A stretch of DNA of 64,000 nt. Origin: Pectobacterium betavasculorum. Its GTDB lineage: Bacteria > Pseudomonadota > Gammaproteobacteria > Enterobacterales > Enterobacteriaceae. The position numbers were made by a program, and so were the translations under genes. The DNA is taken from the NCBI RefSeq assembly GCF_000749845.1, contig NZ_JQHM01000001.1, positions 558,001-622,000 of the forward strand, read 5' to 3'. Shown in pieces: positions 27,151 to 37,336 of the stretch. The notes under the pieces were generated by a model. The model did no database searches and had not been told where the DNA came from. It saw only the letters and a list, made by a program, of their open reading frames with translations. Position 1 is the stretch's first letter, and the number at the start of each line of letters is the position of its first letter.

Positions 27151-27176
27151 CGTAGCGTCAGCAGCCTGACGCTACG
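27151..27176. terminator. Hairpin between convergent yejG and yejF
   Basis: A perfect 10-bp stem (CGTAGCGTCA / TGACGCTACG, loop GCAGCC) separates the two stop codons, which lie only 35 bp apart. It probably terminates both transcripts. Confidence 0.65.
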
Positions 27177-27183
27177 TATTCTC

Positions 27184-28803
27184 TCATTGTGGCGACGATG
27201 CTCCTGTCGTGCAGGATGAGAACTGTAGCAACTCCCGCGTATAATGTTCGGCAGGGTGCGTGAATACCTGTTCACATTTCCCCTGTTCGACCACTTCTCC
27301 CTGCCGTAATACAATAACCTGATGGCACAGCGAACGAATAACCTGCAAATCATGGCTGATAAACAGGTAGGCGATTTTGTGTTTTTCCTGTAATGATCTC
27401 AGCAGTGCCAGAATTTGCGCCTGAACGGTTCTGTCCAGCGACGATGTGGGTTCATCGAGGATCAGCAGTTCTGGTTGCAGGATCAGCGCCCGAGCGATAG
27501 CGATACGCTGGCGCTGACCGCCGGAAAACTCGGATGGATAGCGGTAGCGGGTGGTGGGATCAAGGCCGACCTCCTGCATCACCGCCACCACGCGCTGCTC
27601 ACGTGCTTCCTTGCTTAATGCGTGATGAACGGTCAATCCCTCAGCAATGATTTGTTCCACGTTTAGTCTTGGGTTCAGCGCCGAGTTAGGATCCTGAAAG
27701 ACAACCTGAATCCGGTGACGGAAGGGCAGCATTTGCTTACGGGTCAGCCCTTGCAAAGCATGCCCATCAAACCAGATATCGCCGCGTGATTGAATCAGGC
27801 GCAGTAACGCTAATCCTGTTGTGCTTTTTCCTGAACCAGATTCCCCCACCAAACCCAGGCTTTCACCGCGCCGTAAGGTGAAACTAATATTGTTAACCAC
27901 CTTCTTTTCATCAACGGTACGGCGCAAAAGGCCGCGTTTGACAGGAAATGAAACGTGCAGTTGTTCCACCCGCAAGAGCGGTTCACCGTCGTCCTCTACT
28001 GGAAGCGGCTCGCCTGATGGCTCTGCGTCCAGCAATTGGCGCGTGTAAGGATGTTGCGGCGCGCTGAAAAGCTGCTGACAGCTGTTGTGCTCCACAGCCT
28101 GACCTGCCTTCATAACCGACACGTTATCCGCCAACTGACGGACGATGCTCAGATCGTGGGTGATGAACAGTAAGCTCATCCTTAATTCCTGCTTCAGCTC
28201 ATTCAGCAATTTCAGTATTTGCGCCTGAACGGTAACGTCCAGCGCCGTTGTGGGCTCATCGGCAATGAGTAAATCGGGCTGGGTGAGTAGCGCCATGGCA
28301 ATCATGACGCGCTGGCGTTCTCCACCGGAAAGCTGGTGTGGGAAATCATTCAATCGGCTTTTCGCCTGCCGAATACCCACGCGATCCAGACAGGAAATGA
28401 CTTCGCTTCGTGCTGCCTCGGTGCGCATACCCCGATGTAGAGAAAGTACCTCAATCAGCTGTTTTTCAATGCGTTGCAGAGGGTTGAGCGACACCATCGG
28501 TTCCTGAAAGATCATCGCAATTCGGTTACCGCGTATCTGACGCAGTGTTTTTTCATCGGCATGCAGCAGCGATTGCCCATCAAAACGAATATCCCCTTGC
28601 GGATAAACCACGGGTGGGGAAGGGAGCAAACGCAAAACTGACAGTGCGGTGACGCTTTTCCCCGAGCCTGACTCACCGACCAATGCAAGCGTCTCGCCGG
28701 TGTTCACCGCCAGTGAAAGCTGGTCGACAACACGCTGTTCCTGATCGCCTTTGCGGAAGGCAATGCTGAGATTATCTATCTGCAATAAAGGTGAACTGGA
28801 CAT
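27184..28803 (-). CDS. yejF: Microcin C/oligopeptide ABC transporter ATPase YejF
   Basis: The 539-aa protein is a fusion of two Opp-type ATPase domains, each with Walker A (GESGSGKS, about residues 42 and 325), signature (LSGGERQR; FSGGQRQR) and Walker B (LLIADEPTTALD; LLILDEPTSSLD). It energises YejABE, which imports peptides and, in E. coli, microcin C. The start at 28803 has AAGGCAC upstream and avoids overlap with yejE. Confidence 0.92.
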   Translation of the reverse strand: MSSSPLLQIDNLSIAFRKGDQEQRVVDQLSLAVNTGETLALVGESGSGKSVTALSVLRLLPSPPVVYPQGDIRFDGQSLLHADEKTLRQIRGNRIAMIFQEPMVSLNPLQRIEKQLIEVLSLHRGMRTEAARSEVISCLDRVGIRQAKSRLNDFPHQLSGGERQRVMIAMALLTQPDLLIADEPTTALDVTVQAQILKLLNELKQELRMSLLFITHDLSIVRQLADNVSVMKAGQAVEHNSCQQLFSAPQHPYTRQLLDAEPSGEPLPVEDDGEPLLRVEQLHVSFPVKRGLLRRTVDEKKVVNNISFTLRRGESLGLVGESGSGKSTTGLALLRLIQSRGDIWFDGHALQGLTRKQMLPFRHRIQVVFQDPNSALNPRLNVEQIIAEGLTVHHALSKEAREQRVVAVMQEVGLDPTTRYRYPSEFSGGQRQRIAIARALILQPELLILDEPTSSLDRTVQAQILALLRSLQEKHKIAYLFISHDLQVIRSLCHQVIVLRQGEVVEQGKCEQVFTHPAEHYTRELLQFSSCTTGASSPQ

Positions 28804-28804
28804 A

Positions 28805-29830
28805 TTAATGTGCCTTGCTGGGGTCAAAGGCGTCGCGCACCGCTTCGCCGATAAAAATGAGTAAGGAAAGCACGATGGAAAGTACCATAAACACGGTAAT
28901 ACCCAGCCACGGTGCCTGAAGGTTATTTTTCCCTTCCAGCAATAAAGTGCCTAATGATGGCGAGCCCATCGGCAGACCAAAACCGAGAAAATCCAGCGAG
29001 GTCAGTGTGGTAATCGAGCCGCAGAGAATAAAGGGCAGATAGGTTAGCGTCGCGACCATCGCGTTTGGCAACATGCAGCGGAACATAATGGCGCGATCGC
29101 TGACCCCCATCGCCTGCGCCGCGCGAATATAGTCAAAGTTTCGCGTACGCAAAAACTCTGCCCGCACCACGCCAACCAGACTCATCCAGCCGAAAAGTAC
29201 GGTAATCGCCAATAGCCACCAGAAGTCCGGCTGAATCACACTGGACAGCAGGATGATGAGAAACAGCGTCGGCATGCCAGACCACACTTCGATAAAGCGT
29301 TGGCCCCATAGGTCGAGACGTCCGCCGTAATAGCCCTGTGTCGCCCCTACGATAATACCAATCACGCTGGATAGGATGGTGAGCGCCAGACCGAACAGCA
29401 GAGAGATACGGAAGCCATAAAGCACCTGTGCGACCACGTCTTTCCCCTGACTGTCCGTCCCCAGCCAGTTCTGCCAAGAGGGGGCCGATGGAAAGGACGC
29501 CGTAGTTGCATAGTTTATGGTGTCGTAGCTGTAGTGAATCAGTGGCCAGATGGCCCAGCCGTGGCTGCTGATACGTTCGGCGATATAAGGATCGCGGAAG
29601 TCAGCCGTGGTATCTAACTGTCCACCGAACGTTCTCTCGCTATGATCAATCAGTACCGGCGTATAGAGCTGACCGTCATATTTCACCAGCAGCGGTTTGT
29701 CATTGGCGATCAGTTCGGAAAACAGGCTGAGGATAAACAGCACCATGAAAATCCACAGCGACCAGTAACCGCGACGATTACTTTTAAAACGCGCCCAGCG
29801 CGCTTGATTAATCGGGCTTAAGCGGCTCAT
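28805..29830 (-). CDS. yejE: Peptide ABC transporter permease YejE
   Basis: This 341-aa inner-membrane permease of the OppC type has six helices with a long periplasmic loop after the first (residues 45-125). The EAA loop reads [22 protein letters not shown]. It lies 1 bp from yejF and overlaps yejB by 4 bp, so translation is coupled. Confidence 0.93.
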   Translation of the reverse strand: MSRLSPINQARWARFKSNRRGYWSLWIFMVLFILSLFSELIANDKPLLVKYDGQLYTPVLIDHSERTFGGQLDTTADFRDPYIAERISSHGWAIWPLIHYSYDTINYATTASFPSAPSWQNWLGTDSQGKDVVAQVLYGFRISLLFGLALTILSSVIGIIVGATQGYYGGRLDLWGQRFIEVWSGMPTLFLIILLSSVIQPDFWWLLAITVLFGWMSLVGVVRAEFLRTRNFDYIRAAQAMGVSDRAIMFRCMLPNAMVATLTYLPFILCGSITTLTSLDFLGFGLPMGSPSLGTLLLEGKNNLQAPWLGITVFMVLSIVLSLLIFIGEAVRDAFDPSKAH

Positions 29831-30924
29831 TGGCGACCCTCAAAATCGATACGCGGATCTACTAGCGTATAAGTTATGTCGCTGACGATATTCAGCAATA
29901 AGCCGATCAGCGTGAAGATATACAGCGTGCCGAACATGACGGGATAATCACGTTGCAGCGTGGCGTCATAACCTAACAGACCCAGCCCGTTAAGAGAGAA
30001 CATCACTTCGATCAACAGTGACCCGGTGAAAAACATACTGATAAAGGTGGCGGGGAAGCCTGCAATCACCAGCAGCATGGCATTTCGGAACACGTGGCGG
30101 TAGAGAATGCTCTTTTCATCGAGCCCTTTTGCGCGCGCCGTAACGACGTATTGCTTGCGAATCTCATCCATAAAGGAGTTCTTGGTGAGCATCGTGAGGG
30201 TAGCAAAACCGCCAATCACGGAAGCCAGAATCGGTAGCGCGATATGCCACAAATAGTCGGTAATTTTGCTGTACCACGGTAGGGTGTCAAAATTACTGGA
30301 AACCAGGCCTCGAAGCGGGAACCAGTCCAGATAACTGCCTCCCGCGAACAGCACAATCAAAATAATCGCAAACAAAAACGCTGGAATGGCATACCCGATA
30401 ATGATTAGCGTGCTGCTCCAGGTATCGAACGGTGTGCCGTTCTTTACTGCTTTCTTGATGCCAAGGGGAATCGATATCAGGTAGACGATTAGCGTACTCC
30501 ACAGTCCCAGCGTAATCGAAACAGGCATGCTTTCTTTAATGAGTTGCATCACCGAAGAGCCACGGAACAGGCTGTCGCCGAAGTCAAAACGAACGTAATC
30601 CCACAGCAGTTTAAAATAGCGCTCATGGATCGGTTTATCGAAACCATAGCGTTTAGTGATTTCCTCGATGACTTCCGGGTCGAGCCCACGTGAACCACGG
30701 TAAGCGTTCTCTATATTGGGCGCGCCGCTGGAGCCCGTGCGCGCCATGCCTGCATCCATTCCGCTATTGGCGGTATAGCCGCTGCCGTGTCCCATTTCGA
30801 TTGCTGCGATAGCTTGATCGACTGGGCCGCCGGGAGCAATTTGTACAATGAAGAAGTTAATCGTAATAATCGCCCACAGGGTTGGAATGACCAGCAAGAG
30901 GCGGCGTAACAGATACGTTCCCAT
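29827..30924 (-). CDS. yejB: Peptide ABC transporter permease YejB
   Basis: This 365-aa OppB-type permease starts with the typical [17 protein letters not shown] helix and contains the EAA-like loop [23 protein letters not shown]. Length matches E. coli YejB (364). It forms the membrane channel with YejE and follows yejA by 9 bp. Confidence 0.93.
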   Translation of the reverse strand: MGTYLLRRLLLVIPTLWAIITINFFIVQIAPGGPVDQAIAAIEMGHGSGYTANSGMDAGMARTGSSGAPNIENAYRGSRGLDPEVIEEITKRYGFDKPIHERYFKLLWDYVRFDFGDSLFRGSSVMQLIKESMPVSITLGLWSTLIVYLISIPLGIKKAVKNGTPFDTWSSTLIIIGYAIPAFLFAIILIVLFAGGSYLDWFPLRGLVSSNFDTLPWYSKITDYLWHIALPILASVIGGFATLTMLTKNSFMDEIRKQYVVTARAKGLDEKSILYRHVFRNAMLLVIAGFPATFISMFFTGSLLIEVMFSLNGLGLLGYDATLQRDYPVMFGTLYIFTLIGLLLNIVSDITYTLVDPRIDFEGRQ

Positions 30925-30933
30925 TTTGATTCC

Positions 30934-32742
30934 TTAACGTCGCTCTGCGGGCAGCGTGGCCGCCTGTTTGGTATCGAACCACCAACCATCAAAACCAAGC
31001 GAATAGGCTGGACGCACGGCGGGCATGGCAAACTTGTTCCAATAGGCAAAGCGGTCATGATTGGAATACCACATCGGAATCATGAACTGATTCCAGGTCA
31101 ATACCCTGTCGAGAGCGCGACCGAGTGACTGTAGCGGCGCTTTTTGCCCCTGATGCTTAACGATTTCCTCGATAAGCGAGTCAATAGCGGGATCGCTGAC
31201 TCCCGGCCTGTTGTAGGTCGAGTCGATATACTGGGTACTCCAATAAATGGGTAAGTCATCACTGGGGTAGAGAAACGCCCTATAAACTGTGGCCGTCATA
31301 TCGAAATCCCGTTTACGGATACGATTATTGAACTGTGTGCTGTCGATGTTACGCACGTTCATGGTGATGCCCAGTTTTTTCAGGCTCTGCTGGAAAGGCA
31401 AGACATACTGCGAATTACCGGCGCTTGGCAATAGCAGTTCAAACGCAAATGGCTGCCCGGTTTTGCGATTAACCAGTTTTTGATCTTTCAGTTCCCATCC
31501 AGCCTCTTCCAGCAGTTTGATTGCCTTGAGCCAGTTTTGTCGATCATATCCGCTGGCATCGGAGGAGGGCGGTTGATAGCTGGAGCCAAAGACTTCGGGG
31601 GGAACGTTGTCCTTCAGTGGCGTCAGCCAGGCCAGTTCCTCTGCGCTGGGTTCCCCTTTAGCGGCATACTCAGTATTTTGGAAATAGCTATCGGTACGTT
31701 GGTAGGCGTTGTAATACAGCGCTTTGTTCATCCAGTTGAAGTCAAACGCCAGGGCTAATGCCTGACGAACGCGGCGATCCTTAAACAACGGCCGCTGGAT
31801 ATTGAACGCGAGCCAACGCGTATCCTGGGCGGATTGATTGATCTGCTCCTGTTTAATGATATAGCCACGCGCAAAATTGCCGCCCTGATATTGGGTCGCC
31901 CAATGTTTTGGCGATCCTTCTTCACGCAGGTCGAAGGCTCCGGCTTTAAAGGCTTCCAGCGCAACGCTGTCGTCCAGATAATAGTCGTAGCGAATTTTGT
32001 CGAAATTGTACTGGCCTTTATTTACCGGCAGATCGGCACCCCAGTAGTCTTTCACGCGGGAATAGGTGACATATTGCCCCGTTCGATAGGCGGTAATGCG
32101 ATAAGGGCCACTGGCCGGAGGCGGATACGATAGCGGCTCGCTGAATTTATGATTTCTCCAGAATTTCTCCGGCATGATGGGCAGAGTCAGCAGGCTGAAC
32201 ATGCGGTTCTTGTCGGACACGGGAAAATCGAAGCGTACGGTCAGCGGCGCAATGGCTTTGGCGGTCACATCTTTAAAATAGATGCGGAACTGCGGCACGC
32301 CCTGCGTCATAAACATGTTGTAGGTGAACGCCACGTCAGCGGCGGTGATCGGTGAGCCGTCATGAAAGCGGGCTTTGGGATTCATCTCTATTTCAATCCA
32401 GCGGAAATCCGCCGGATGGCGTGTTGTCAGCGCGACTAACGGATAATAGCTGCCGGGTTCGTCATCAGAAGACGTAAAGAGCGAATCGTAGAGTCGTTCC
32501 GTACGTGCTGCCGCCACACCACGCAGCGCGAAACGGTTGAAATTGTCAAAAGTGCCTAATGCGCTGAGAGTAATGTTGCCGCCTTTGGGGGCTTCAGGAT
32601 TGACATAGTCAAAATGGCTGAAATTCTCGGCATATTTGGGTTCACCCAAAAGCGCAAAGCGAGTGCTGTTCTCAATCGTTTCGGCGTACAGCCCAAAATG
32701 GGTCGTGCAAAGCAATACGGCAGCGATAACGCGTTTTAACAT
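30934..32742 (-). CDS. yejA: Periplasmic peptide-binding protein YejA
   Basis: This 602-aa cluster C solute-binding protein of the OppA/DppA type has a signal peptide of about 20 residues (cleavage near GLYA/ETIEN). The family segment PKARFHDGSPITAADVAFTYN is present near residue 110. It captures peptides for YejBEF. It is the first gene of yejABEF. Confidence 0.92.
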   Translation of the reverse strand: MLKRVIAAVLLCTTHFGLYAETIENSTRFALLGEPKYAENFSHFDYVNPEAPKGGNITLSALGTFDNFNRFALRGVAAARTERLYDSLFTSSDDEPGSYYPLVALTTRHPADFRWIEIEMNPKARFHDGSPITAADVAFTYNMFMTQGVPQFRIYFKDVTAKAIAPLTVRFDFPVSDKNRMFSLLTLPIMPEKFWRNHKFSEPLSYPPPASGPYRITAYRTGQYVTYSRVKDYWGADLPVNKGQYNFDKIRYDYYLDDSVALEAFKAGAFDLREEGSPKHWATQYQGGNFARGYIIKQEQINQSAQDTRWLAFNIQRPLFKDRRVRQALALAFDFNWMNKALYYNAYQRTDSYFQNTEYAAKGEPSAEELAWLTPLKDNVPPEVFGSSYQPPSSDASGYDRQNWLKAIKLLEEAGWELKDQKLVNRKTGQPFAFELLLPSAGNSQYVLPFQQSLKKLGITMNVRNIDSTQFNNRIRKRDFDMTATVYRAFLYPSDDLPIYWSTQYIDSTYNRPGVSDPAIDSLIEEIVKHQGQKAPLQSLGRALDRVLTWNQFMIPMWYSNHDRFAYWNKFAMPAVRPAYSLGFDGWWFDTKQAATLPAERR

Positions 32743-33048
32743 CTGACGGCAATCTCCTGCTAGCGGACGTTATCTGATTGGGCGACTGGGATAGACATGC
32801 CATATCGTAACGTCGACGATACCGATTTGTTCGGCATAAAGTTCTTGAAATAATTAACATTCCCATCGGGAAGTTGCGTGTTTTCTTTTTATCATGAAAT
32901 CAGGTGATAAACCTACCTTAATCACGGCCTGTTAATGTTTCAGGTTGTTGAGTTAGTCATATTTTGCGCAATATGCCGCAGAAGGGGAGGAACGCAATGG
33001 TATTCGGGGGGCTTTAAATCGAAAGGATTCGTCTACACATGTCAGTTT
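32743..33048. other. yejA upstream region
   Basis: Non-coding. It should hold the yejA promoter. I see no clear operator or repeat. Confidence 0.35.
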
Positions 33049-33071
33049 AAGGGGGGCGCAAAGGCCCCCTT
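33049..33071 (-). terminator. Terminator of the MFS-GST-oxidoreductase operon
   Basis: The stem AAGGGGGGC / GCCCCCTT lies just after the oxidoreductase stop codon. On the minus strand it ends in CCCCCCTTAAAC, so the T run is short. Confidence 0.6.
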
Positions 33072-33078
33072 CAGGCTA

Positions 33079-34107
33079 TCACCACGGAGTCGTGAGCGCA
33101 GGTGACGCGTCATGCGATGGGAAATGTGGTAGTACGTGCTCAGCCAACTCTTGAATCACTTCTGCGGCTGGCCGCTCCGAGAATTGAATACCCAGTGCGG
33201 CATGGTTGACGCCTGCTTGCCGCCATTCTTCCAGCAAGGCGATAAGACCTTTACGTCCCGTGCGTAAAACATAGCCGCCACGCAATGGGGTGCGCGGGTG
33301 ATCGGGGTCGTCCACCAAGTCTAGCCATTCGTTGGTCGTGTGCGGACGGAATCCACCATCGGGAATCAGGTTGCGCCAGGCTCGGATCTTTTCTGCCAGG
33401 CGTTGCGGTCCCTGACGATTGTGTGTGGCTTCGGGATAGGTTAGCCAGCCATCTGCATGTTCGGCTATCCACGCTAGGGACTGGCCGGACGAACTGGTGA
33501 CGATTAGCGGAATTGCGCCAGTGGCGGGCTTGGGCAGGAACTCTGCGCCGTTGATTCGGCCCAGAGGTGAATCAATGGACAGGTTGTCCGCTCGTACCAA
33601 CTGGCGGAAGTATGCCACTGTCTGTGAGAACCGCTCCCCACGCCCGCTATGTTCCAGCCCATACGCGGGGAATTCGCTGGCTCGGTCACCGGAAGCGATG
33701 CCCATTACCAATCGGCCACTCGATAGCTGGTCGATGGTCGTGGATGCCTTGGCCAGGTCGATCGGATGGCGCAAGGAAAAGACTGCGCTGCCTGTGGCCA
33801 GCGCAATCGTCTTCGTTTTTGCTGCAAGGAAAGCCAAATAGGTGAAAGGATCGAATACCTGCCCGGCATCGCCGAACGATGGGTCAAACAGCGGCACATC
33901 GCGCACCCATACGGCGGAGAAGCCGCGACGGTCGATATCCGTTACCAGATCCGTTTGCCCAGCCAACACACGCATGTCGCCTTCGTAGAATCGCAGCGGC
34001 AAGAAGATTCCGATGGTCAGTTGGTCAGGGGCGAACATCCGCCGATAACCTGGATGTGTGGCGAACGCGGTAAAAGAAGCACCGCCTGAAACCTGGATAT
34101 CAGTCAT
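33079..34107 (-). CDS. LLM-class (luciferase-like) flavin oxidoreductase
   Basis: The 342-aa protein has the bacterial-luciferase TIM-barrel signature: TIGIFLPLRFYEGD near residue 31, FSAVWVRDVPL, TIALATGSAVFSLRHPIDLAKASTTIDQLSSGRLVMGIASGDR. It most resembles the luciferase-type oxidoreductase subgroup called BA3436. Such enzymes use FMN or F420; FMN is expected in enterobacteria. The substrate is unknown. Start at 34107 (AAGGA upstream) is preferred; an alternative ATG at 34140 overlaps the GST stop as ATGA. Third gene of an exporter-GST-oxidoreductase operon. Confidence 0.8.
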   Translation of the reverse strand: MTDIQVSGGASFTAFATHPGYRRMFAPDQLTIGIFLPLRFYEGDMRVLAGQTDLVTDIDRRGFSAVWVRDVPLFDPSFGDAGQVFDPFTYLAFLAAKTKTIALATGSAVFSLRHPIDLAKASTTIDQLSSGRLVMGIASGDRASEFPAYGLEHSGRGERFSQTVAYFRQLVRADNLSIDSPLGRINGAEFLPKPATGAIPLIVTSSSGQSLAWIAEHADGWLTYPEATHNRQGPQRLAEKIRAWRNLIPDGGFRPHTTNEWLDLVDDPDHPRTPLRGGYVLRTGRKGLIALLEEWRQAGVNHAALGIQFSERPAAEVIQELAEHVLPHFPSHDASPALTTPW

Positions 34108-34136
34108 GGCTAGTATGTCCTTGTGTCGTCTTTGAT

Positions 34137-34760
34137 TCATGCGCCCGTTGCGGGGGCAGGTAGCGTGATGCCCTTGCGCACGGCAGGTCTTGCCGCCACA
34201 CGTTCATGCCAGTCAGTCAGGTGTCGGCATGCACTGAAGTCGAAATCGATGATTCGCGCAATGTGCGTCCAACCGAAGTGGGCGATATCTGCGATGGAAT
34301 AGTCATCGCCAGCCAGATAAGGATGTTCGGCCAGTCGTGCATCCAATGTGGCAAACGCGTCATGCGTCAGGCGACGATAGCGCGCGATGTTGGCAGGCTG
34401 CTTATCTTGGGCGAACAGCTCGAAATGCACCCTCTGACCTATGATCGGCCCAACGCTTGCAGCGTGAAACACCAACCATTGGATGGCCTCCCAGCGTTTC
34501 CTGGGCTCTGCCGGAAGTAGTTGCTCGGTTTTTTCGGCCAGGTACAGCAGGATGGCTGCGGACTCGAACAACGTGATGCCCGTCTCATCGTCTTTAATCA
34601 CAGGAATACGCCCGTGCGGATTTAGGCGCAGGAACTCGGGTTGCCGGTGTTCCCCATTGTCGATGTGGATGTGATGCAAGGTGTACGGTAAACCTAGTTC
34701 TTCCAGAGCAATGGTGATCTTGAAGCCGTTGGGCGAACTGTCGGTGTAAAGCTGAATCAT
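34137..34760 (-). CDS. Glutathione S-transferase family protein
   Basis: This 207-aa cytosolic protein has an N-terminal thioredoxin-fold domain (MIQLYTDSSPNGFKITIALEELGLPY; GRIPVIKDDETGITLFESAAILLYLAE, where the cis-Pro and Glu-Ser contact glutathione) and a helical C-terminal domain with SIADIAHFGW. It resembles the YfcG/YghU-type group. The ATG at 34760 has GGAGG eight bases upstream and overlaps the stop of the MFS gene, so it is coupled to it. A role in detoxification is inferred. Confidence 0.88.
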   Translation of the reverse strand: MIQLYTDSSPNGFKITIALEELGLPYTLHHIHIDNGEHRQPEFLRLNPHGRIPVIKDDETGITLFESAAILLYLAEKTEQLLPAEPRKRWEAIQWLVFHAASVGPIIGQRVHFELFAQDKQPANIARYRRLTHDAFATLDARLAEHPYLAGDDYSIADIAHFGWTHIARIIDFDFSACRHLTDWHERVAARPAVRKGITLPAPATGA

Positions 34761-36154
34761 CGTGCGGCCTCCACAACGGCCGTCTTGCCTGGCAGGATGA
34801 GCGCCGCGCATGCTAAACCGATCGCTACCAAGCTAGCAGATACCAAGACGGCGTAGCTAAAGCCCTGCGCGGCGCTGCCTCCATTCGCCAGCACTGCGAT
34901 GCTGACGGCGACGCCGACTGTTAAGCCGATGGCGGAACCGACCTCCTGTGTTGTTGTGAGCATACCGCCAGCTATGCCATGATCGACGGCATCGACCCCT
35001 TCGATACCGGCCACCGTCCAAGCGGGGAACGCGATGCCGTAACCGATGCCTGCCAACAAGGTGCCGGGTAGGATAGATGTGCTCCATGAGGCATCAGACG
35101 TCAGTGATGCGCCCAGCAAAGCGAGTCCACCGATGAACAGCGTCAGGCCACCCAGAATGACGGGCTTGGTGTCCATTCTGGCGAGCAGTACTGGGCCAGC
35201 CCAGGCGCTTGCCAACGTAAAGGCCGTTGCCATCGGGAGCAGCCCCAGCCCTGTCTGTGTGGCGGTGAAACCCTGTATCTCCTGCATGTAGAGCGCAATG
35301 ACCACGAAGGTCGGGCCTAGAGCGGTATTCGCCAGCAGTGACACCAGATTGGCACCTCCCGTCATACGTCGCCAGAAAATAGAGAGAGGCATCAACGGAG
35401 CCTCGACCTTACTTTCCACCCAGATGAACAGTGCCAGCAATCCCAGTGCCAGACCGACCAGCCCGAATGTGACTGGAGAAGACAGACCAACATGTTCGCT
35501 ATTGGCAAAGGCGTAGACCAGTGTTGCGGCCCCTGCGGCGACTAAAAGTGAACCCCAAATGTCCAATTGTCGGGCGACTGTTTTGGTCTCGGGCTTACCA
35601 TGCGGCAAGGCACCGGCCAAAGCGATGACCAGCAGACCGACAGGTACGTTGATCCACAGCACCCAGCGCCAGCCCATCAGGTCGGTAATGATGCCACCTA
35701 GGATCAGACCCGCGACAAACCCACTGGCAGCCACGGCTGTCCAAGCCCCAAGCGCACGGTTACGCTGTTTCTGTTCGGGAAACACGGCTAGCAGTAATGA
35801 AAATGCAGAAGGTGAAAACAATGCAGCACCAAACCCTTGCAAGGCGCGGGTGGCGATCAACACCATAGGGCTTTGTGAGAAACCGCCGAGCAAGGAACCG
35901 ACGGTAAAGATTGCCAGCCCAGTCAGGAACACGCGCCGACGGCCAAACATATCGGCGGCACGTCCACCCAGCAATAGAAACCCTGCAATGGCTACACCAT
36001 AGGCATTGATGACCCACTGTAGTGCGCCCGGTGTGAAGCCCAGACTTTCCTGAATCTGTGGCAAGGGAATCATGGTGATGGAGAAGTCGAGTAAGGCGAC
36101 GAACTGGGTCGTGCAAAGTAGAATCAGGCAAAGCCGCCAGCGCGGATTGTTCAT
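34757..36154 (-). CDS. DHA2-family MFS drug exporter (EmrB/QacA-like)
   Basis: This 465-aa membrane protein has about 14 predicted helices. Family markers are the first helix FVALLDFSITMIPLPQI, ALQWVINAYGVAIAGFLLLGGRAADMFGRRRVFLTGLAIF (motif A) and the motif C-like GLILGGIITDLMGWRWVLWINVPVG. It probably exports a hydrophobic toxic compound by proton antiport. It heads a three-gene operon with the GST and the flavin oxidoreductase and is divergent from a LysR gene. This cluster occupies the place of rtn in E. coli. Confidence 0.88.
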   Translation of the reverse strand: MNNPRWRLCLILLCTTQFVALLDFSITMIPLPQIQESLGFTPGALQWVINAYGVAIAGFLLLGGRAADMFGRRRVFLTGLAIFTVGSLLGGFSQSPMVLIATRALQGFGAALFSPSAFSLLLAVFPEQKQRNRALGAWTAVAASGFVAGLILGGIITDLMGWRWVLWINVPVGLLVIALAGALPHGKPETKTVARQLDIWGSLLVAAGAATLVYAFANSEHVGLSSPVTFGLVGLALGLLALFIWVESKVEAPLMPLSIFWRRMTGGANLVSLLANTALGPTFVVIALYMQEIQGFTATQTGLGLLPMATAFTLASAWAGPVLLARMDTKPVILGGLTLFIGGLALLGASLTSDASWSTSILPGTLLAGIGYGIAFPAWTVAGIEGVDAVDHGIAGGMLTTTQEVGSAIGLTVGVAVSIAVLANGGSAAQGFSYAVLVSASLVAIGLACAALILPGKTAVVEAAR

Positions 36155-36283
36155 AGGAGCTCCTAAGTTAATATATTTTATCTAAACCGATCTATTAATT
36201 CTAAACAGGCCGTATGATGGGGGCTAACCTCCGTTATCGGAAACGATCATTTCTTCTCTTTTGATTTAGGAAAACTAAACTTG
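36155..36283. promoter_or_regulatory. Divergent promoter region between MFS operon and LysR gene
   Basis: This 129-bp AT-rich gap separates the divergent starts and is the expected binding site of the adjacent LysR regulator (T-N11-A type). I could not settle on one dyad by eye. Confidence 0.45.
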
Positions 36284-37174
36284 ATGACAACATCGCTCCC
36301 TCTGTTGGCGCTGCGCACCTTTGTTGAGGTTGGGCAGCGGGGTAGCATCAAAGCTGCGGCTGAAGCTCTGAACGTGACATCTGGCGCAGTTAGCCAACAA
36401 ATTCGGGCTTTGGAAGAGCGGGTTGGGGTGGTGCTTTTCACACGAGAGCGGCAGGGTCTGCGGCTTACCGAGGCGGGGGCTGATGTTCATCCCTTGCTGC
36501 TTCAGGCCTTCGAACAAATTGAAAAAGCAGTGCAGACTTTAGATCAGATTAAGGCTCGCCAGACCCTGACAGTCAGCACGGTTGCCACCTTTGCTGCATC
36601 ATGGCTGGTACCGCGTCTGGGCCGATTTAACCATCGCTACCCGCACATCGAGGTACGGGTCGAGGCGACCTCGGCCGTGGTAGACATGCGCCGAGATCGT
36701 GTAGATGTAGCGCTGCGGCATGGGTTGGGCGTCTACCCCAGTCTGGACGTCATTCGTCTGATGGCCCCTGTACTGGTTCCGGTGGCTTGTCCTGGATTGG
36801 TTGCTACCGATGCTAGACTTAAAGAGCCCGAAGATTGCCTGACTTACCCACTGTTGCACGATAGCGATCGTGCAGACTGGCTGCTTTGGCTTGCAGCGCA
36901 TGGGGTTGCCGAAGACCCTCGCGCCGAAAGAGGAACTGCGTTTGAGGATGATTTTTTGTTGATCCGTGCGGCGGAAGCGGGCCAGGGACTTGCGCTAGTG
37001 CCGTTAGAGTATGCGGAAGATGAAATTGCTGCGGGGCGCTTGGTGCAAGTGCTCGACAAGCCGTGGCCCGCACGGTTCGCCTATTATGTGGTGACGAAAC
37101 CGGGTGCCATGCAGCGGCAAGAGGTCAAGGCGTTTGTGGACTGGATCCTGGAAGAAGCAGAGCGCATTGCATAA
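36284..37174 (+). CDS. LysR-family regulator (GcvA-like)
   Basis: This 296-aa regulator has an N-terminal winged HTH (LPLLALRTFVEVGQRGSIKAAAEALNVTSGAVSQQIRALEERVGVVLFTR) and a C-terminal substrate-binding domain that starts near TLTVSTVATFAASWLVPRLGRF, as in the GcvA/AmpR group. It probably controls the divergent exporter-GST-oxidoreductase operon in response to a compound of that pathway. The ATG at 36284 is preferred over the TTG one codon upstream. Confidence 0.88.
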   Translation: MTTSLPLLALRTFVEVGQRGSIKAAAEALNVTSGAVSQQIRALEERVGVVLFTRERQGLRLTEAGADVHPLLLQAFEQIEKAVQTLDQIKARQTLTVSTVATFAASWLVPRLGRFNHRYPHIEVRVEATSAVVDMRRDRVDVALRHGLGVYPSLDVIRLMAPVLVPVACPGLVATDARLKEPEDCLTYPLLHDSDRADWLLWLAAHGVAEDPRAERGTAFEDDFLLIRAAEAGQGLALVPLEYAEDEIAAGRLVQVLDKPWPARFAYYVVTKPGAMQRQEVKAFVDWILEEAERIA

Positions 37175-37282
37175 CGCGATCTGCCCGACAGCGTGGTCAG
37201 TATCGCCCTAAGATTTTGATAACCCTGCTGTGGCAAGTCCAGATAGAGTCGAGAGAATTTTGGATCGGGGTCATAGTGAAAT

Positions 37283-37314
37283 AAAAAAACGCCGCTTAGG
37301 TGATAAGCGGCGTT
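37283..37314 (-). terminator. Terminator downstream of mepS
   Basis: A perfect 11-bp stem AACGCCGCTTA / TAAGCGGCGTT is followed on the minus strand by seven T. Confidence 0.8.
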
Positions 37315-37336
37315 AGGTCGTTTCGTATCATTGGCT

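Noticed and set aside
33285..36131. Several long ORFs on the opposite strand of the oxidoreductase, GST and MFS genes
   Set aside because: They are shadows in GC-richer coding DNA, with no ribosome sites or protein-like composition.
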